DNA from: Mycoplasma nasistruthionis
GTDB lineage: Bacteria; Bacillota_I; Bacilli_A; Mycoplasmatales; Metamycoplasmataceae
Assembly: GCF_006228185.1 (NCBI RefSeq)
Contig: NZ_CP040825.1
Location: 310,001 to 374,000, forward strand
Reading direction: 5' to 3'
Length of the DNA: 64,000 bases
Positions within the stretch are counted from its first letter, which is position 1; every line of letters starts with the position of its first letter. Positions 48,004-60,700 of the stretch are shown here, piece by piece. Made by a program: the position numbers and the translations under genes. The notes beneath the pieces are model-generated. The model ran no database searches. It worked only from the letters and a program-made list of their open reading frames with translations, and was not told the DNA's origin.

Positions 48004-48852
48004 ATGTCTAACAAAAAAATTACTCGTAAATACTACAATAATAGAGATTATTTTCTGGATTTTGAAAATCGAACTTTAACTTTATCAGATGCTCTTTATG
48101 CAAAATTAAAAGGAACTAATCAATTTGAAAAATTTAAAAAAATTGGTGGTTCATCAGTTGGTAATATTTTAATTAGTGATAATTTCAAAAATGACTTTAT
48201 AGCTTACTGTTTTATTACCCGTTTAAATCCTGCTGTTTTCCAAACTAAGTACATTGATGCTGGTAATGCAATTGAGCCAAAAGTTTTTGATTTACTTCGT
48301 GCAACTTATCCTGATCAAGTTATTGAAAACTATCGTGCCGAAGATTATGGATATGATTATTTTAAAGATACCCATCCAATTATCAGCGGTGTGCCAGATG
48401 GTTATATACCAGCTATCAATCGGATAGTTGAGGTTAAAACAGCTGGCGCTAAGAAAAAAGAAGCTTGAGATAAATATGGTGTTGATAAGTCATATATTAA
48501 GCAAGCTCAACTTTATTCTTTTTTAAAAGGTGCTAATTCTTTCGTTATAGTTGCAGCTTTTTTAAATGATGATGCAGGTGATTATTTAAATCCTGAACAA
48601 GTTGATTTAACACAAAGAGAAGTTAAGGGATATGCCTTTACCATTGACCAAAATGTTGTTAGAGACGATATTAAAAAAGTTGAAGAATGATATAAATTTT
48701 ATACAAATACAAACGTTTCACCAAAGTTTGACTTAGCAGTAAATGCTGATTTAATAGAATATTTAAAGTGTGAAAATCAACAACAATGAATTGACTATGC
48801 TAATAAATTAAAGCAACAAGGCAAAATGGACTTAGATTTTATAATCGAATAA
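48004..48852 (+). CDS. MAGa7180/YqaJ-type putative nuclease
   Basis: A 282-residue protein with the layout of lambda-exonuclease/YqaJ PD-(D/E)XK enzymes: IGGSSVGNILI early (substrate-side Ser/Gly segment), AGNAIEPKVFDLL with a Glu, then SGVPDGYIPAINRIVEVKTAG, giving D...E-x-K, and KQAQLYSFL. Such enzymes chew DNA ends, as in phage recombination. In mycoplasmas the family is known only as putative nuclease. Three TGA codons are Trp. It appears to be translated from a leaderless mRNA. Confidence 0.8.
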
Positions 48853-48876
48853 AAAATAGCCATAAGGCTATTTTTA
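48851..48876. terminator. Bidirectional terminator between nuclease and lipoprotein genes
   Basis: AAAATAGCC, 4-base loop, GGCTATTTT lies between convergent stops, with A-run and T-run flanks. Confidence 0.85.
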
Positions 48877-49965
48877 TTATACATTTCCATTGTTTTTTGA
48901 TCTTGAATCTAAATTATCAATGTAATAATATGTTCAAGCTTTTGAAGGAGTAGTAAAATCAATTCTTGCATCAGGATTAATTTGCTCACCTTCTAAGTAA
49001 GGAGCAAACCTACTATATAAAGCACCTTTAGATAATAATCAATCTATTGTTAAAATGTTTCTTGAAATATAAAATCTATCAACGTCTCTTAAGGATGTTA
49101 AGAAATTATATTCCGTAACTGTGCTTCCTCCGACAGTAACTTGTCTACTTGTGAAGAATCTTGTTAAGAATTTTTGTCTTAATTTTAATAAGGTTTCTTT
49201 AATTTTGTAATCTTCAACATCTAAACGAATGTTTTCTGGAACTTCTGGAGCTTCTGCTTTAATTACTGTATTGTAGTATTCATAACGTGTTTGACCTGCA
49301 GGTCTTCTTCTTTTAGTTATATTAATGTAATTTTCAGTATATAAAGGTTGTCCACTTTCGCTTCTTAATTCTTCAGAACTTGCAGGAACATTTTCTGATA
49401 AAACTGTTGAATTAAAGTTTCATGTTGGTTCTGCTGGTTTGTCAACTTTATTTAATTCAGCTTGTCTTTTAGCTTCTTCAGCTGCTAAGTGCTCTTCATG
49501 AGCTGTCTTAACTTCATTGTATTTTGTTTCAATTTGATTAACAATTTCATCTGAAACGTCTTGGTTGGTTTCTAATATACTATCAATTGTTGTAACAATA
49601 TCATTTAATTCTGTTTGTTTTTCAGCATTATAGTCTAACGCTGTTTTTAATTCTGAAATTTTTGTTTTCAGATCTGTTAATTTATTTCTTTTTTCTTCAC
49701 TTAATGTTGTTTGAACATCTGAAGTATTTTCTGGATTTGATTCAGCAGGTTGACCCTCATTATTTCCTTCAGCTGAACCATTTGTTTCACCAGGTGTAGT
49801 TTGTTTTGCTGGGTTAACTGGTTGTTCTGGATTATTTGGGTTATTATTATTATTATTATTATTTGTGTTTGTTGTATCTTGACAACTTAAAGCAACTAGA
49901 GCTGGAGATGAAATTACTAAGCTTAATCCTAACAGGTTAAAAGCTTTTTTAAATCTTAATTTCAT
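48877..49965 (-). CDS. Lipoprotein downstream of opp with Asn-repeat linker
   Basis: A 362-residue lipoprotein. The signal peptide has lipobox LVALSC, followed by a low-complexity linker with eight consecutive Asn, encoded by seven AAT repeats (49841-49861, TTA on +), and Pro/Glu/Thr-rich sequence. A coiled-coil segment (about residues 85-175) follows, then a C-terminal domain rich in Arg and Tyr, ending NNGNV. The start lies 14 bases after the oppF stop, so it is probably the last gene of the opp operon and may serve peptide capture. TGA codons are Trp. No known domain is recognised. Confidence 0.82.
49841..49861 (+). repeat. Trinucleotide repeat (TTA)7 in a lipoprotein gene
   Basis: Seven tandem TTA units (AAT on the coding strand) encode poly-Asn just after the lipidated Cys region. 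Changes in unit number would alter linker length without shifting the frame. Confidence 0.85.
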
Positions 49966-49979
49966 ATCAGTCCTTTCTT

Positions 49980-51311
49980 TTACTCATAATCACCATTTTG
50001 TCATTTAGTTACCTCTTCTTTTGTAGCTAAAATGAAATGGTCATCATTTATTTTTATTCATTCTGGTTGATTTTGTGCATCATAACCATGAATTGCAGGA
50101 TTGTAGGTATATCCTATTAAACTTCCTTTATCAGATTCAATTGAAGGAACTGAATCTAATAATGATTTTGTATAAGGATGTAATGAATGTTGCATGATTT
50201 CTTTTGTTGAACCAACTTCAAGTAATCTACCTTTATTCATAACCGCAATACGGTCTGATATATATTCAACCATTCTAAGATCATGGGCTATAAATAAAAT
50301 TGTTAAATTATATTTATCTTTAAGATCGTTGAAAATATTAACAACTTGAGCTTGGATAGACACGTCAAGAGCTGAAATAGGTTCGTCAGCAATTAATAAT
50401 TGCGGACGAAGCACAACAGCACGTGAAATCCCAATTCTTTGTTGTTGTCCACCTGAAAATTCAAGCGGATAACGTTTTAAAACAGTGTGGTCTAATCCTA
50501 CACTTTTTAAAATTTCTCTGACTAAGATTCTTTTGCAATCTTTTTCAGATAATTTGTTTAATTCATCTCTTTTTTCTTTTGCTTCTAATAATAATTTTTC
50601 AACTTCTTGTAAACCTCATGTTTGACTTACTTTTTGTAAAAATTCAACATATAATGCTTGATATGCTTCGTTTTCGTTTAAGGCAACTCTTTGGTCTAAT
50701 TGTTGTTTAAATTCACCATAAAAACTTTTGAATTCTTGCTTTTTGATTAATTTGTAAGCTTCTTTAACAACTTCTTGATCGATGTTGTATAAATAAATTT
50801 CTTTAGCATTTTTGGTGTTTGTTAAACCTTCCGAAACAACTGTTTCAACATTAGCATGTGGGTTTAATGAGTTAGCTGGATCTTGGAAAATCATTTGCAC
50901 TTTATTAACCATGAAGTTTTCAAGTGCTTTATACTCTTTTAGTTTTTTTCCAAATTTTAATCCGCGTGATAATTTTTTAGGTAATGTTTTGTCTAAAATT
51001 TTAATTTCACCAAAACTATATGGAGTTAATCCAATAATTGAACGACCGATTGTACTTTTACCTGAACCTGATTCACCAACCAATCCTAAAACTTCACCTT
51101 GATAAATATTTAAGTTAAAATCAACTACTGCTCTAAAGGCTTTTGAACCTGAACCATAAGTGATATCAACATTTCTTAATGATGCTAAAATTTCCTTGTC
51201 CTTTGGAACTTCTAACATTTGTTCAACACCAGGTGTTAAAAATCTAATTTGTTTTTCTTTTAGAAAAAGGAATTTACGACGAGTTTCTGTAACATATGGT
51301 TTTTGTTGCAT
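49980..51311 (-). CDS. oppF: Oligopeptide ABC transporter ATPase OppF
   Basis: A 443-residue ATPase that powers peptide import. Walker A is GESGSGKST, the Q-loop is IFQDPANSLNP, the signature LEFSGGQQQRIGISRAV and Walker B LLIADEPISALD; the C-terminal HPYTKSLLDSVPSI is typical of OppD/F. About 110 extra residues, mostly helical and charged, lie between the Q-loop and the signature, as is common in mycoplasma OppF. TGA codons are Trp. The ATG lies one base after the oppD stop. Confidence 0.94.
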
Positions 51312-51312
51312 A

Positions 51313-52521
51313 TTACTTGTTTTTAGCTTCTGCTAAATATTCCTTTCATAGTCTTAGAATGTGTTTAGGTGGTTCATATTTTGGAGCTTTTTCATCTAAT
51401 AGCGCACTTTTAACTCTGTGAGTTTCTGACACATAATAGAATTTTGGTTCTTCAACAAAGTCAATTCCTAAAGCATAGTCATTACGTACAGCGAATGCAT
51501 CTCCAACAACATTGTTTAAGTTAGATGGCACTGAACCTCTAATTGTAGAAAGTCTAGAACCTTTGTTAACATCAGGCATACTTAGAATTAAACCTCATGT
51601 ATATGGGTGTTGTGGATATTTAAGAATTTCTCTTGCTTTACCTTCTTCAATAATTTGACCAGCGTACATAATTGAAATGTAGTCACTAATTGAAGCAACA
51701 ACTCCAAGGTCATGGGTAATGAAAACAATTGATAAGTTTAGTTTTTGCTGTAATTCTTTAATTACATCTAAAACTAAAGCTTGAACTGTTGGGTCAAGCG
51801 CTGTAGTAGGCTCGTCCATAACTAAAATCTTAGGTTCTAAAGCAACAATAGCAGCAATAACTACACGTTGAATCATTCCTCCTGACATTTCATGAGGATA
51901 TAGTTTCATAACCGCTTCAGGGTCATTAATTTTAGTTAATTTTAAAAACTCTACAGCTCTTTGGTATGCTTCTTTTTTATTTTTAACAATTTTGTTAACT
52001 AGCATACCTTCCATAATTTGAGTTCCAACTTTCATGGTTGGATTTAATGTAGACATAGGGTTTTGGAATACTGCTGAAACAACTCTACCACGGTAGTGAG
52101 ATTTTTCTCAATCTTTGGCATTGAATTTTTCAACGTGATTGTTATAAAGTAAAATTTCACCACTGTCAATAACAGCGTTATCACCAGTTAATCCATATAA
52201 AAGTGAAGTAATAACAGATTTACCTGAACCTGATTCACCGATAATAGCGTGAACTTTTCCTTCATAAATCTTAATTGATGGCCCACGTAGAACTTTATTT
52301 TTTTCACCAGGTCTTGATGGGTTGGTGAATGATAAGTTAATATCATTAATTTGAGCAGCTATTTTTAATTTTGTACCATCTGAAAATTCTTGGTATTGAA
52401 CATCTTTATAAAATTCATCTCAGTCAAATAAATTGTTTTTTGAACTGAAAAATGAAAACTTATTACTTAATGACACTAGAAACTTTTTGTAAAGATTGTG
52501 AATTTTGTTTTTTAATTGCAT
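51313..52521 (-). CDS. oppD: Oligopeptide ABC transporter ATPase OppD
   Basis: A 402-residue ATPase partner of OppF. Walker A is GESGSGKSV, the Q-loop FQNPMSTLNPTM, the signature HEMSGGMIQRVVIA and Walker B ILVMDEPTTALD, with HPYTWGLILSMPDV near the end. An N-terminal extension of about 60 residues precedes the ATPase domain. Several TGA codons are Trp, splitting it for standard-code callers. It starts five bases after the oppC stop. Confidence 0.94.
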
Positions 52522-52526
52522 AATTC

Positions 52527-53609
52527 TTACCTTTGTCTTCTTAATGAGTCTTGAACTGTTGCTCCAATTAATTGCACACTAGTTGTAATTAAAATTAAGA
52601 ATGCTGATGGAACAAATACGTATCTTAAGTAATCTGGGAAGCTTTTTTGTCCTGTTGAAATCAAGTTCCCTAAAGTTGGAACATCATCGATTGCTAAACC
52701 AATGAATGCTAAAGATGTTTCAGATAAAACAACACCAGGAATTGTAAATACTAATTGGGTAATTAAAATAGGTAAAATAACTGGAACATAATTTTTAAGA
52801 ATTTTTCAAGTAGGTGTACCTAAAATCTTAGATGCACTTACTCATTCAAAGTGTTTTGCACGTTTAACTTGAGCTCTAATTTGGTTAGCCATACCAGTTC
52901 ATGAAGTTAATGATAATGAAAATACAATAACTCAGAAACTAGGACTAATAATAATTGTCATTAGAATTAAGATAATAATTGTCGGCACAATTGAAATAAC
53001 TTTAATAATAAAAGTCATGATTTTATCAAACATTTCAAATTGCCCCATCATAATTCCAATTGTTAAACCAATAGCAACTTCAATGACAGTAACAACAAAC
53101 GCTAGGGCAATTGAATACCTAAGCCCTCATCATAGCTGGGCTCAGTAATCAGCTCCTTTTTCATCAGTTCCAAAGAAGTGATAAATATTAAAGTTGTCAT
53201 ATGAATTAAATGGCAGCTTCGTTGCTTCTGCATTTGTTATGTTAGGGTTTTGAGTTGTAAAAGGAATAATGATAGCTAATAAAATTAAAACTACTAATGA
53301 AACAAATCCAAATACCCCAGCAAATGAACGTGAAAAACGGTTAACAAATTCTTTGAATGCTTTAGTTTCAGCACCCATGTGTAGGTCTGATTCATAATCT
53401 AAAATCTTACCTACAATTTTTCATGATTGATATGTAAACGGTTGTGTGAATGGGTTAGGTTTAGCACCTTCAGCAGCATAATCGTTGCTTGGTCCTAACT
53501 CTTCTCTTGCTCTAATTTTGTTTGCTTGCTTTGCAAAAAAGTTTGAAACTTTTGAACCTGTTTGTTTAAAGAATGAGCTAAATGGATTTTGTTTTTTGTT
53601 TTGTTCCAT
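52527..53609 (-). CDS. oppC: Oligopeptide ABC transporter permease OppC
   Basis: A 360-residue permease. A hydrophilic N-terminal part of about 95 residues is followed by the first helix (VFGFVSLVVLILLAIIIPF), the family motif HFFGTDEKGADYWAQLWWGLRYS and five more helices. The ATPase-coupling loop is SASKILGTPTWKILKNYVP. It ends ATVQDSLRRQR. Eight or more TGA codons are Trp. It forms the membrane pore with OppB. Confidence 0.94.
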
Positions 53610-53612
53610 AAA

Positions 53613-54668
53613 TTACGCTCCTCTTCTTCTGATTCTAGGGTCGATTGCTTCATATAAAATGTCCCTGAATGCATATGATAAAACAGTTAATAAAGCAAAC
53701 ATAACGATTAAGAATAAAATAACGTTGTAATCTTTTGATTGAATAGCTTGTAGTAAAGTATCACCAGAACCTGGTATTAGGAAAATTTGTTCTATGAAAA
53801 TACTTCCTAAGAATGATCCAAAAATAACAGCTGGGAAAAAGGTAGCAATTGGGAATAGTGCTGGTTTAAGTGCGTGTTTTCAAACAAATCTGTTTTTTGA
53901 CACACCTTTTAGGTAAGCAAATTTAGCATGAACTGAATTAAGTTCTCTGTTTAATTCAGTTCTAATGTATTTAATATAAACAATAATGCTTCCCAATGAA
54001 AGCGCTAGCCCTGGTAGGATGAAGGTTATAAAGTTGTTTTGATCAAAGATATAAGGCAATCCTACTGCACGACCAATAAAGACTAATAACAAGGCAAAAA
54101 TAATTGATGGAACTGATGAGAAAATACTTACTATAACAGTTGAAACATTATCAACTATTCCACCTGGATTTTTACCAATTCAAATACCAAGTGAAATTCC
54201 GATTGTAACTGTTAGAAAGACCGAGAAAATACCTACTAAGAATGATTTATAAAATCTAACTCAAATAAAGGAATTAATAGACTGTTCAGGGAATAAGGAT
54301 AGCGAGATACCAAAATCACCTCTGAATAAATTAGCTAAATAGTTAAAGTATCTAGTAATTAATGGTAAATCTAGTCCATATTTTGCTTCTCTGGCTTTTC
54401 TAGCACCTTCGTCTAGCCCTTGTGTTAAGGGGTTTTCACCAGGAACAGCATTAATTAAGAAAAACGTAATAGAAATAACGATAAGTCCAATGATAAAGAA
54501 TTCTAAAAGAATTTTTGTCATCTTTCATGAACTCTTTAAAAATGGTGAGTCTATAGCTAGAAGTTTTTCTTTTAAAGTTAGATCAGTTGATCTTTTATTT
54601 TGAAAGATAACAGAATTGTCTGACAGGACATAATTCTTGTTATCAACTTTAATAATTTCCTTTTTCAT
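53613..54668 (-). CDS. oppB: Oligopeptide ABC transporter permease OppB
   Basis: A 351-residue permease with about six helices. An N-terminal cytoplasmic part (MKKEIIKVDNKNYVLS) is followed by LEFFIIGLIVISITFFLINAVPG-type family sequence, REAKYGLDLPLITRYFNYL, and the coupling loop FAYLKGVSKNRFVWKHALKPA. It ends AIDPRIRRRGA. The start lies three bases from the oppA stop, and its own stop is three bases before oppC. Confidence 0.94.
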
Positions 54669-54671
54669 TAA

Positions 54672-57600
54672 TTATCCTTCACGTTTTTTAGGTAGGTTTT
54701 CTCTTGGTGGTCTAGTAAAGTCATATGCATATTGTAATGCAAAACGGAATAGTCCGTCAACTCCACCAACTTTTGTAATCTCTCAGTTAGTATCAACTTC
54801 CATTAACGGAACAACAAATGCACCATCACGAATAATTTTTTCTAATGAACCTATAAAGATGTAAACGATTGATTGTTCTCATCCGTGTGCTAGGTCTTGA
54901 TCAGAGAAGTTTCCTGAGAAGAATGAACTAATTCTTGATGTGTATTCAAATGTTGTTTCATTTCCTTTTGGTAATGAAAGTTCAATGAATTTTTCTCATA
55001 AGTTTGGAATTTGTTGCTTGTTTAATGTTTCTTTTAAAGTTTCATCTAAATTAAACATTAATCTCTCTGCTGTATCTTGAGTTAATTCAGCAATTTCTTG
55101 AACAGTGTAGTTTTGTGCTAAATAATGCACATAAGCTCTGTTTAGTCTTGATTTTCTAATGTTTTCATTAGTTAATAAATTGTAATCAATTAAATCACTA
55201 ACATAGGTGTCAGTGTAGTTTTTACCTGGGTTAGCTTGATTTAAAACAGTAGCTAAGAAATTAGCATGATTACGGTTAAATTCTAAAACGTTAGCATTAG
55301 TGATGTTTTGTAGTAATTTTTGATAATCAGATTTTAATTTACTGTAATTTGTTAGTTGTTTTAAATCTGTTATTTTTGAAGTTTGTTTATTGATTTCAGC
55401 CATTATTTTATCAATGTCTGTTTGAATAAATGATGCTTTAGTAGCATTTTGATCTGAAGCTTGCAGTTTTTCAATTACTAAGTCAGCTAAATAATCTGAG
55501 TAAGTAAATGAACCTACTGGGTTATCTTTGAAACCAATTGTTTTTTGGTTAACAGTATCAATTTCATCACGTTTAAAGAATACTGAAACATAATCGTAAG
55601 CACCATTACCACCTAAGCGGTCATAGTTTTGATAAATAATGTCATATCCTTCACCTTTTTCAAGGTTACTTACGAAAATGTTTTCAGGTAGTGATTTTAA
55701 TTCAACTGTTACAAAACCATTTGATAAACGTTCTAGAGTTTCTTTTAGATATCTACCAGCTGCTTTTTGTTCATCCGAACCGTTGTTTAAGAATCTTAAA
55801 ACAACTTTTTCTTGGTTGGGGTACTTAGCTTTAAAACGATTTAGATAGAACTGAGCAGTTTCAACGTCATATGTTAAATCACGTCTTTCTGTTTTTTCGA
55901 AGTTAAAGCTTTTTGCAAGGTGCAATACAAAATCGTAATTTTGTAATGCAAATTCTTTATCGTTTTTAGCTCTTTGTTTTTGTCCTTCAAAGAATGTTTC
56001 TAAGTTTTTACCGTCAAATGTTTTATATTGACCATAAGCCGTTCAAGTATTAACAGGGAATGAGAAATCTCATCCAACAAATTTTAAAATGCTATCACGA
56101 TTAATTCCATAGTAAATAGCGTTTCTTAAATCTGAATCTTGAATAAAACTGTTTGCATTTTTTTCATTATCTAAGTTAAATCCAAAAGCAATAGTTCCAT
56201 AACCTGTATTTTTGTTTAAATATTCCTTAAATTCAGGATCAGCTCAATATGTATTCATTTTGGCTGCTGGAATATAAGTTTGTGAAATGTATCCATCTTC
56301 AAAGAATAAAGCATTTGTACTTCTGTTAGTTGAAAATAGAATTCTAATTTTGTCAGATATAACGTTTTCAGCATCAAAGTAATCGTTATTTTTAACTAAG
56401 TTAATATAACCGTTAGGCCCAAGTAAAATACCGTTTGAACCTTTAGGAATATAAAATGGTCCACTAGTTAAGAATTTATCAGGTTCTGAACCATATTTAT
56501 CAATACCACCACCTTCTGTTTCAATGTATCTACGGTTAGCAGGGTACAAATTATACATAATTGTAAATACTAAGAATGATAAGTCAGGAGTGTGATTTTC
56601 GTCAAAAATTGCAGTGAATGAGTTTTCATCTCTAGCAACTGATGCAATTGAGTAAGATAATTCATTTCCTGAGATTAAGAAACTTTGATATGGGTTTCTG
56701 TAAGGGTTTTTAACAAGTTGAATTTTTACTTTTTGACCTGTTTTATCTAAGATTGTAAACTCTTGAACTTCATCTTCTAAATTGAAATTACCAGAGTTTT
56801 CAGGTAAGTTCATAAATTCTTGAATGAATGAGTTGTCATAATCTAAGAATAATTGACCAGTGTAGAATCCGAATTCTAAAGCAGCTTGCTTAATTTTAGC
56901 TACTTGTTCTTCATCGCCTGGAATTTGTGATTTTCAAACCGTATCATCAGCAGGGTCTTGAATATAACGGCCTAATAATTCACTAAAAACATAACGTCTA
57001 CGACCGAATGGATTTTTATAAGTTTGGTTGTGTTTGATTAAGTATTCTTTTTGAGCATCAATAAATTTATCAGCTGCTCTAAAACCAAATTTTCTGAATT
57101 GATCTAATTTTTGAGAACCTGTGTTTAAGTCAAAAATGTATTCTAAATAATCTCTAATGTCTTGCGCGTTGATGTAATCACCATTGCTTCATTGATTTTT
57201 CTTAACATTAGTAAACCCTGTAAAAGCCATGTAGTTGTTTGAATTACGTGGATTTGTAAAGGCATAAATTGTTGATTTTTGACGAGTGTTAGCTCCTGAT
57301 CCTGAATCGTCAGCTAATCCACCCACTGTTCTGAATTGATCAATTGAATAATACTGTGAAGTAATTAAACCTTTTCCTTCTTCCTCTTTTAGATTTGACT
57401 GAGCTATTCTAAAGAAAGTATCAAAATTTGATGTACCTTTAGCACTTTTCGTATCAACAATACCAAAGTTGTAACTGTTAGTTTTAATAATTGCTGATAA
57501 GTTTTGAGAAGGTCCGTTTTTTAAGAATGAATCAACGATAGAAGGTAAAATTTTATCCATTGATTTGTACTTAATGTAGTTTAAGTTATTAATTGGTTCA

Positions 57601-57764
57601 GTAGCTAGACCTAAATCATAGCCACGTGTTTTTACACTGTTATTAATAAGTGCATTTGAGGTTGTGTCTGTTTTAGTTTGTCCACATGCTACTAAACTCG
57701 CAATTGATAAAGGAGCAGATGCAACTAAACCAATTGTGAATAATCGTTTGAATTTTTTGTTCAT
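54672..57764 (-). CDS. oppA: Oligopeptide-binding lipoprotein OppA
   Basis: A 1030-residue surface lipoprotein, first gene of the opp operon. The signal peptide ends IASLVACGQTKTD. The large size is usual for mycoplasma OppA, about twice that of other bacteria. Segments typical of the SBP family 5 fold include FLTSGPFYIPKGSNGILLGP (family: GTGPYxxxxxxxG) and IYYGINRDSILKFVGWDFS-like sequence read through TGA-Trp. It binds peptides outside the membrane and delivers them to OppB/C. I checked that the frame is the same across the standard-code pieces; not every codon between them was read. Confidence 0.88.
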
Positions 57765-57778
57765 CTTCCCTCCTTGTT

Positions 57779-60700
57779 TTAGTGTGAAATGTTAAATTGG
57801 AAATCAACAGATAAAATAACTTTATTTGTTTTTATTCCATCTTTTTGTTCTGCATAAACTTTAACTGGGGATTGTTCAATGGCTTTACCGTTTTCACCCA
57901 TTTGAGTTACATTACCTAGTTCAAAGTCTTGAATTGTTTCTTTATTTTCATTAGCAAATGAAATGTAGTATTGGTGTTTTGGTTTTAACAGTGTATTACG
58001 ATATTTACCCATTAGTGAGTAATCTGATAATCATGATGTATAACCTAAATCTTCAATAGTTACTTTTGAAGATGCATCACCTTGTGTTTCATAGTAGAAA
58101 ATATTGTTTGTTTTATCAATGTTGATTGGAACATATAATTTTTCATTTGTTTCAACATCAGTGAATTCAACAAATTTAGCTTGTTTAGCTAATTCGTTTG
58201 GAATGTATCCGTACAGTGCAATTGCATCTAATTCTTTGTTTCTAAAGAAACCAGAAATTGTACGTTTAGATACACCATAGTTTAATAATTGTGAAATGAA
58301 GAATGCTTTTGGACGTGATGTAACTGCTTGCCCTTGGAAATCTTTAATTCTGATATTAGTGTCTTGAATTGCTTGACGGTTATCATCATATAAAGTCATT
58401 CCGATTTTTTCTTTTTCAAAACGATCTTTGAAGAATCCGTTGTTTCTTGAAATAAATTGACCGAAGTAATTTGAGTCTCTTGATTCAAATTCTTCTAAGA
58501 ATCTTCTTGTATTTCAGTTTTTGAAGATTTCTTCACGAATTGTTGCAATTGCTCTTTGTTTCGAATCGACTTCTTGAGCATATTCAGATGTAACTTTGGT
58601 TAATTCAGCATTTTTAGCATTGTATTCTGGTGAATCAACGATAAATCTGTTTCTTTCTGCTCTTAAAACATCTAATTGTTCTCTTAACTTAGCGATTTTG
58701 AAGTTTGATTCAATTTGAAGTGGCATTGTTTTTTCAAAGTATTTATCGTATAACAATCCATTAACAGCACCTAAAATACCTTTTGCCATGTTTTCTTGGC
58801 TGTTTGCTTTATGTCTTAAGAATTCTAAAGCAGTACCATCAACGATGTAATCTAATCCTGAAATAGCTTCTGATAGACCTTTCATGTAAACAGGTGTGTT
58901 TCCAAATTCGTTGAAGTCTGGAATGTAAGTTGTTTGAACATAATCTCTAGTTAAAGTTTCAGCAATTGAGTAAATATAGTCAGTGAATTTATCGTTTAAT
59001 AAAGTTTCAACTCTTGTTGAGTTGTAATTTAAAACGTCTGATGAAGGTTCACCTGCTGAAAATACACCATAACCAAATAAGTCAAATGTAGGAGTTTTGT
59101 AGTTTCCTAAGTTTGTAAAATAAATGATGTTTCCTAAGAATGTGTAAAGGTCTTGTGTGTTTAGATATTTAGCATCTTCTGCTGATAAGTTGTATTTTTG
59201 AGTTAATTCAGCAAACATTGCTTGCAATTTAACAACATCAAAGTTTAAACGATTTCTATCATTTTCAGGAATTGCATTTAAGTCTTCAACATAATACTTA
59301 GTAAATGCTGTATTTAAGAAAGTAATTCCGTATTCTTTTGATAAAAAGGCTCTATTTGCTACTAATTCAGTAACTGGATTAAAGTCTTTAACTACTAAAA
59401 ATAGGTTAGAATTTCTAAATTTCTTAATAATGTAGTTTGCTTTAGCTTGATCACTTGATCCAGCTTCGTTTTTATCAAGTCCACGTAAAGTTGTATCTTC
59501 TGCAATGATTTTTGAAACATCAGCTAAGTTGAACTTAGTTTTTACATAGTCAACATTTCAGTTATATTTACCTGCTGTTTGATCATAAGTTGCTTGTGAA
59601 TAATCTAAGCTTGCTCATTCTAATAAGTCTTCTAAATTTAAAGTTGCTACAGTATTTCTGTCTCTTGTAAAGTCAGGATGAGATGAAGAAATTTTTAAGT
59701 TAGTTGATGAAGCTGCTAGTAGTGAACGATCTGTTTCATTTAAATTACGGCTAAATGGGTTAAATCCAACTTTTTTAATCACAGTTTTGAAGCGATCAAT
59801 TGATTGAGTAATTAATGGGATAAATGTATTTAATTCAACTGGACGATTGTTTTCATCAAAGTAAATTAAATAATCACGATTAGCAGTTGATGAAGGATCG
59901 TTTGCGTTGTTTAAGTATCCAAAAGCTTGTGCTATAGCATTTGCAAATGATCTTTGCAATCTACCTGAAGTTCTTGGTGCATTAATTTGATCAGCAATAC
60001 GGTTAATGTCAATTTCACGGTGTACATCTCTTGAAATTAAAGAAGTAGATGTGTAAGGAATTGTGAAACGTTTTGATGTAAAGAAGTCTTGACCGTTGTT
60101 GAAAATTGCTACTTTAGCAGCATCAGATTCATCTAAGAAGTTGTATCCTGAATCTGGTTCAGTAATTGGCAGAGCAATTGATGTTCTAAAGTATCTAAAA
60201 ATGTCAGATGCTGACCCATCAATCGACTGTCTTAGTGCTAAGTATGTAAAAGCACTTCTTTTTTCAGGTAAGTTTTGCTCTCTTGGGTCATTAGCTTGTG
60301 GATTAATTTCAATTGGATTTTTTCTAGCTTTAACTTTTTCAAAGTATCCTGAAATCAAATCACGTGATAACAAGTCTGTAATTCCAGAATTTAAACCACC
60401 ACCAATGAATGTGTTGGCTGAGTTTCATCCTGAGTCAAACATATTACGGTCAATAATACTTTGTAAAGCATTTCCAACAACTTGAACTTGTTGATTAATG
60501 TAAGCTAATGATTCAGGATCTAAAACTTCATTTAATGGGACTTTAATGATTGGTTTGTTGTTTGCATCAAATAAGTTTACTTTTGTAACCATTGTTCCGG
60601 CTTCGGTTGTTGAAGTTTCAATGATATTTAATGTAAAAGTATTGTCATCTGAAAACTTAATTGCATTAGTTAAAGGATTACCAGCACCGTCTGTAAGTTG

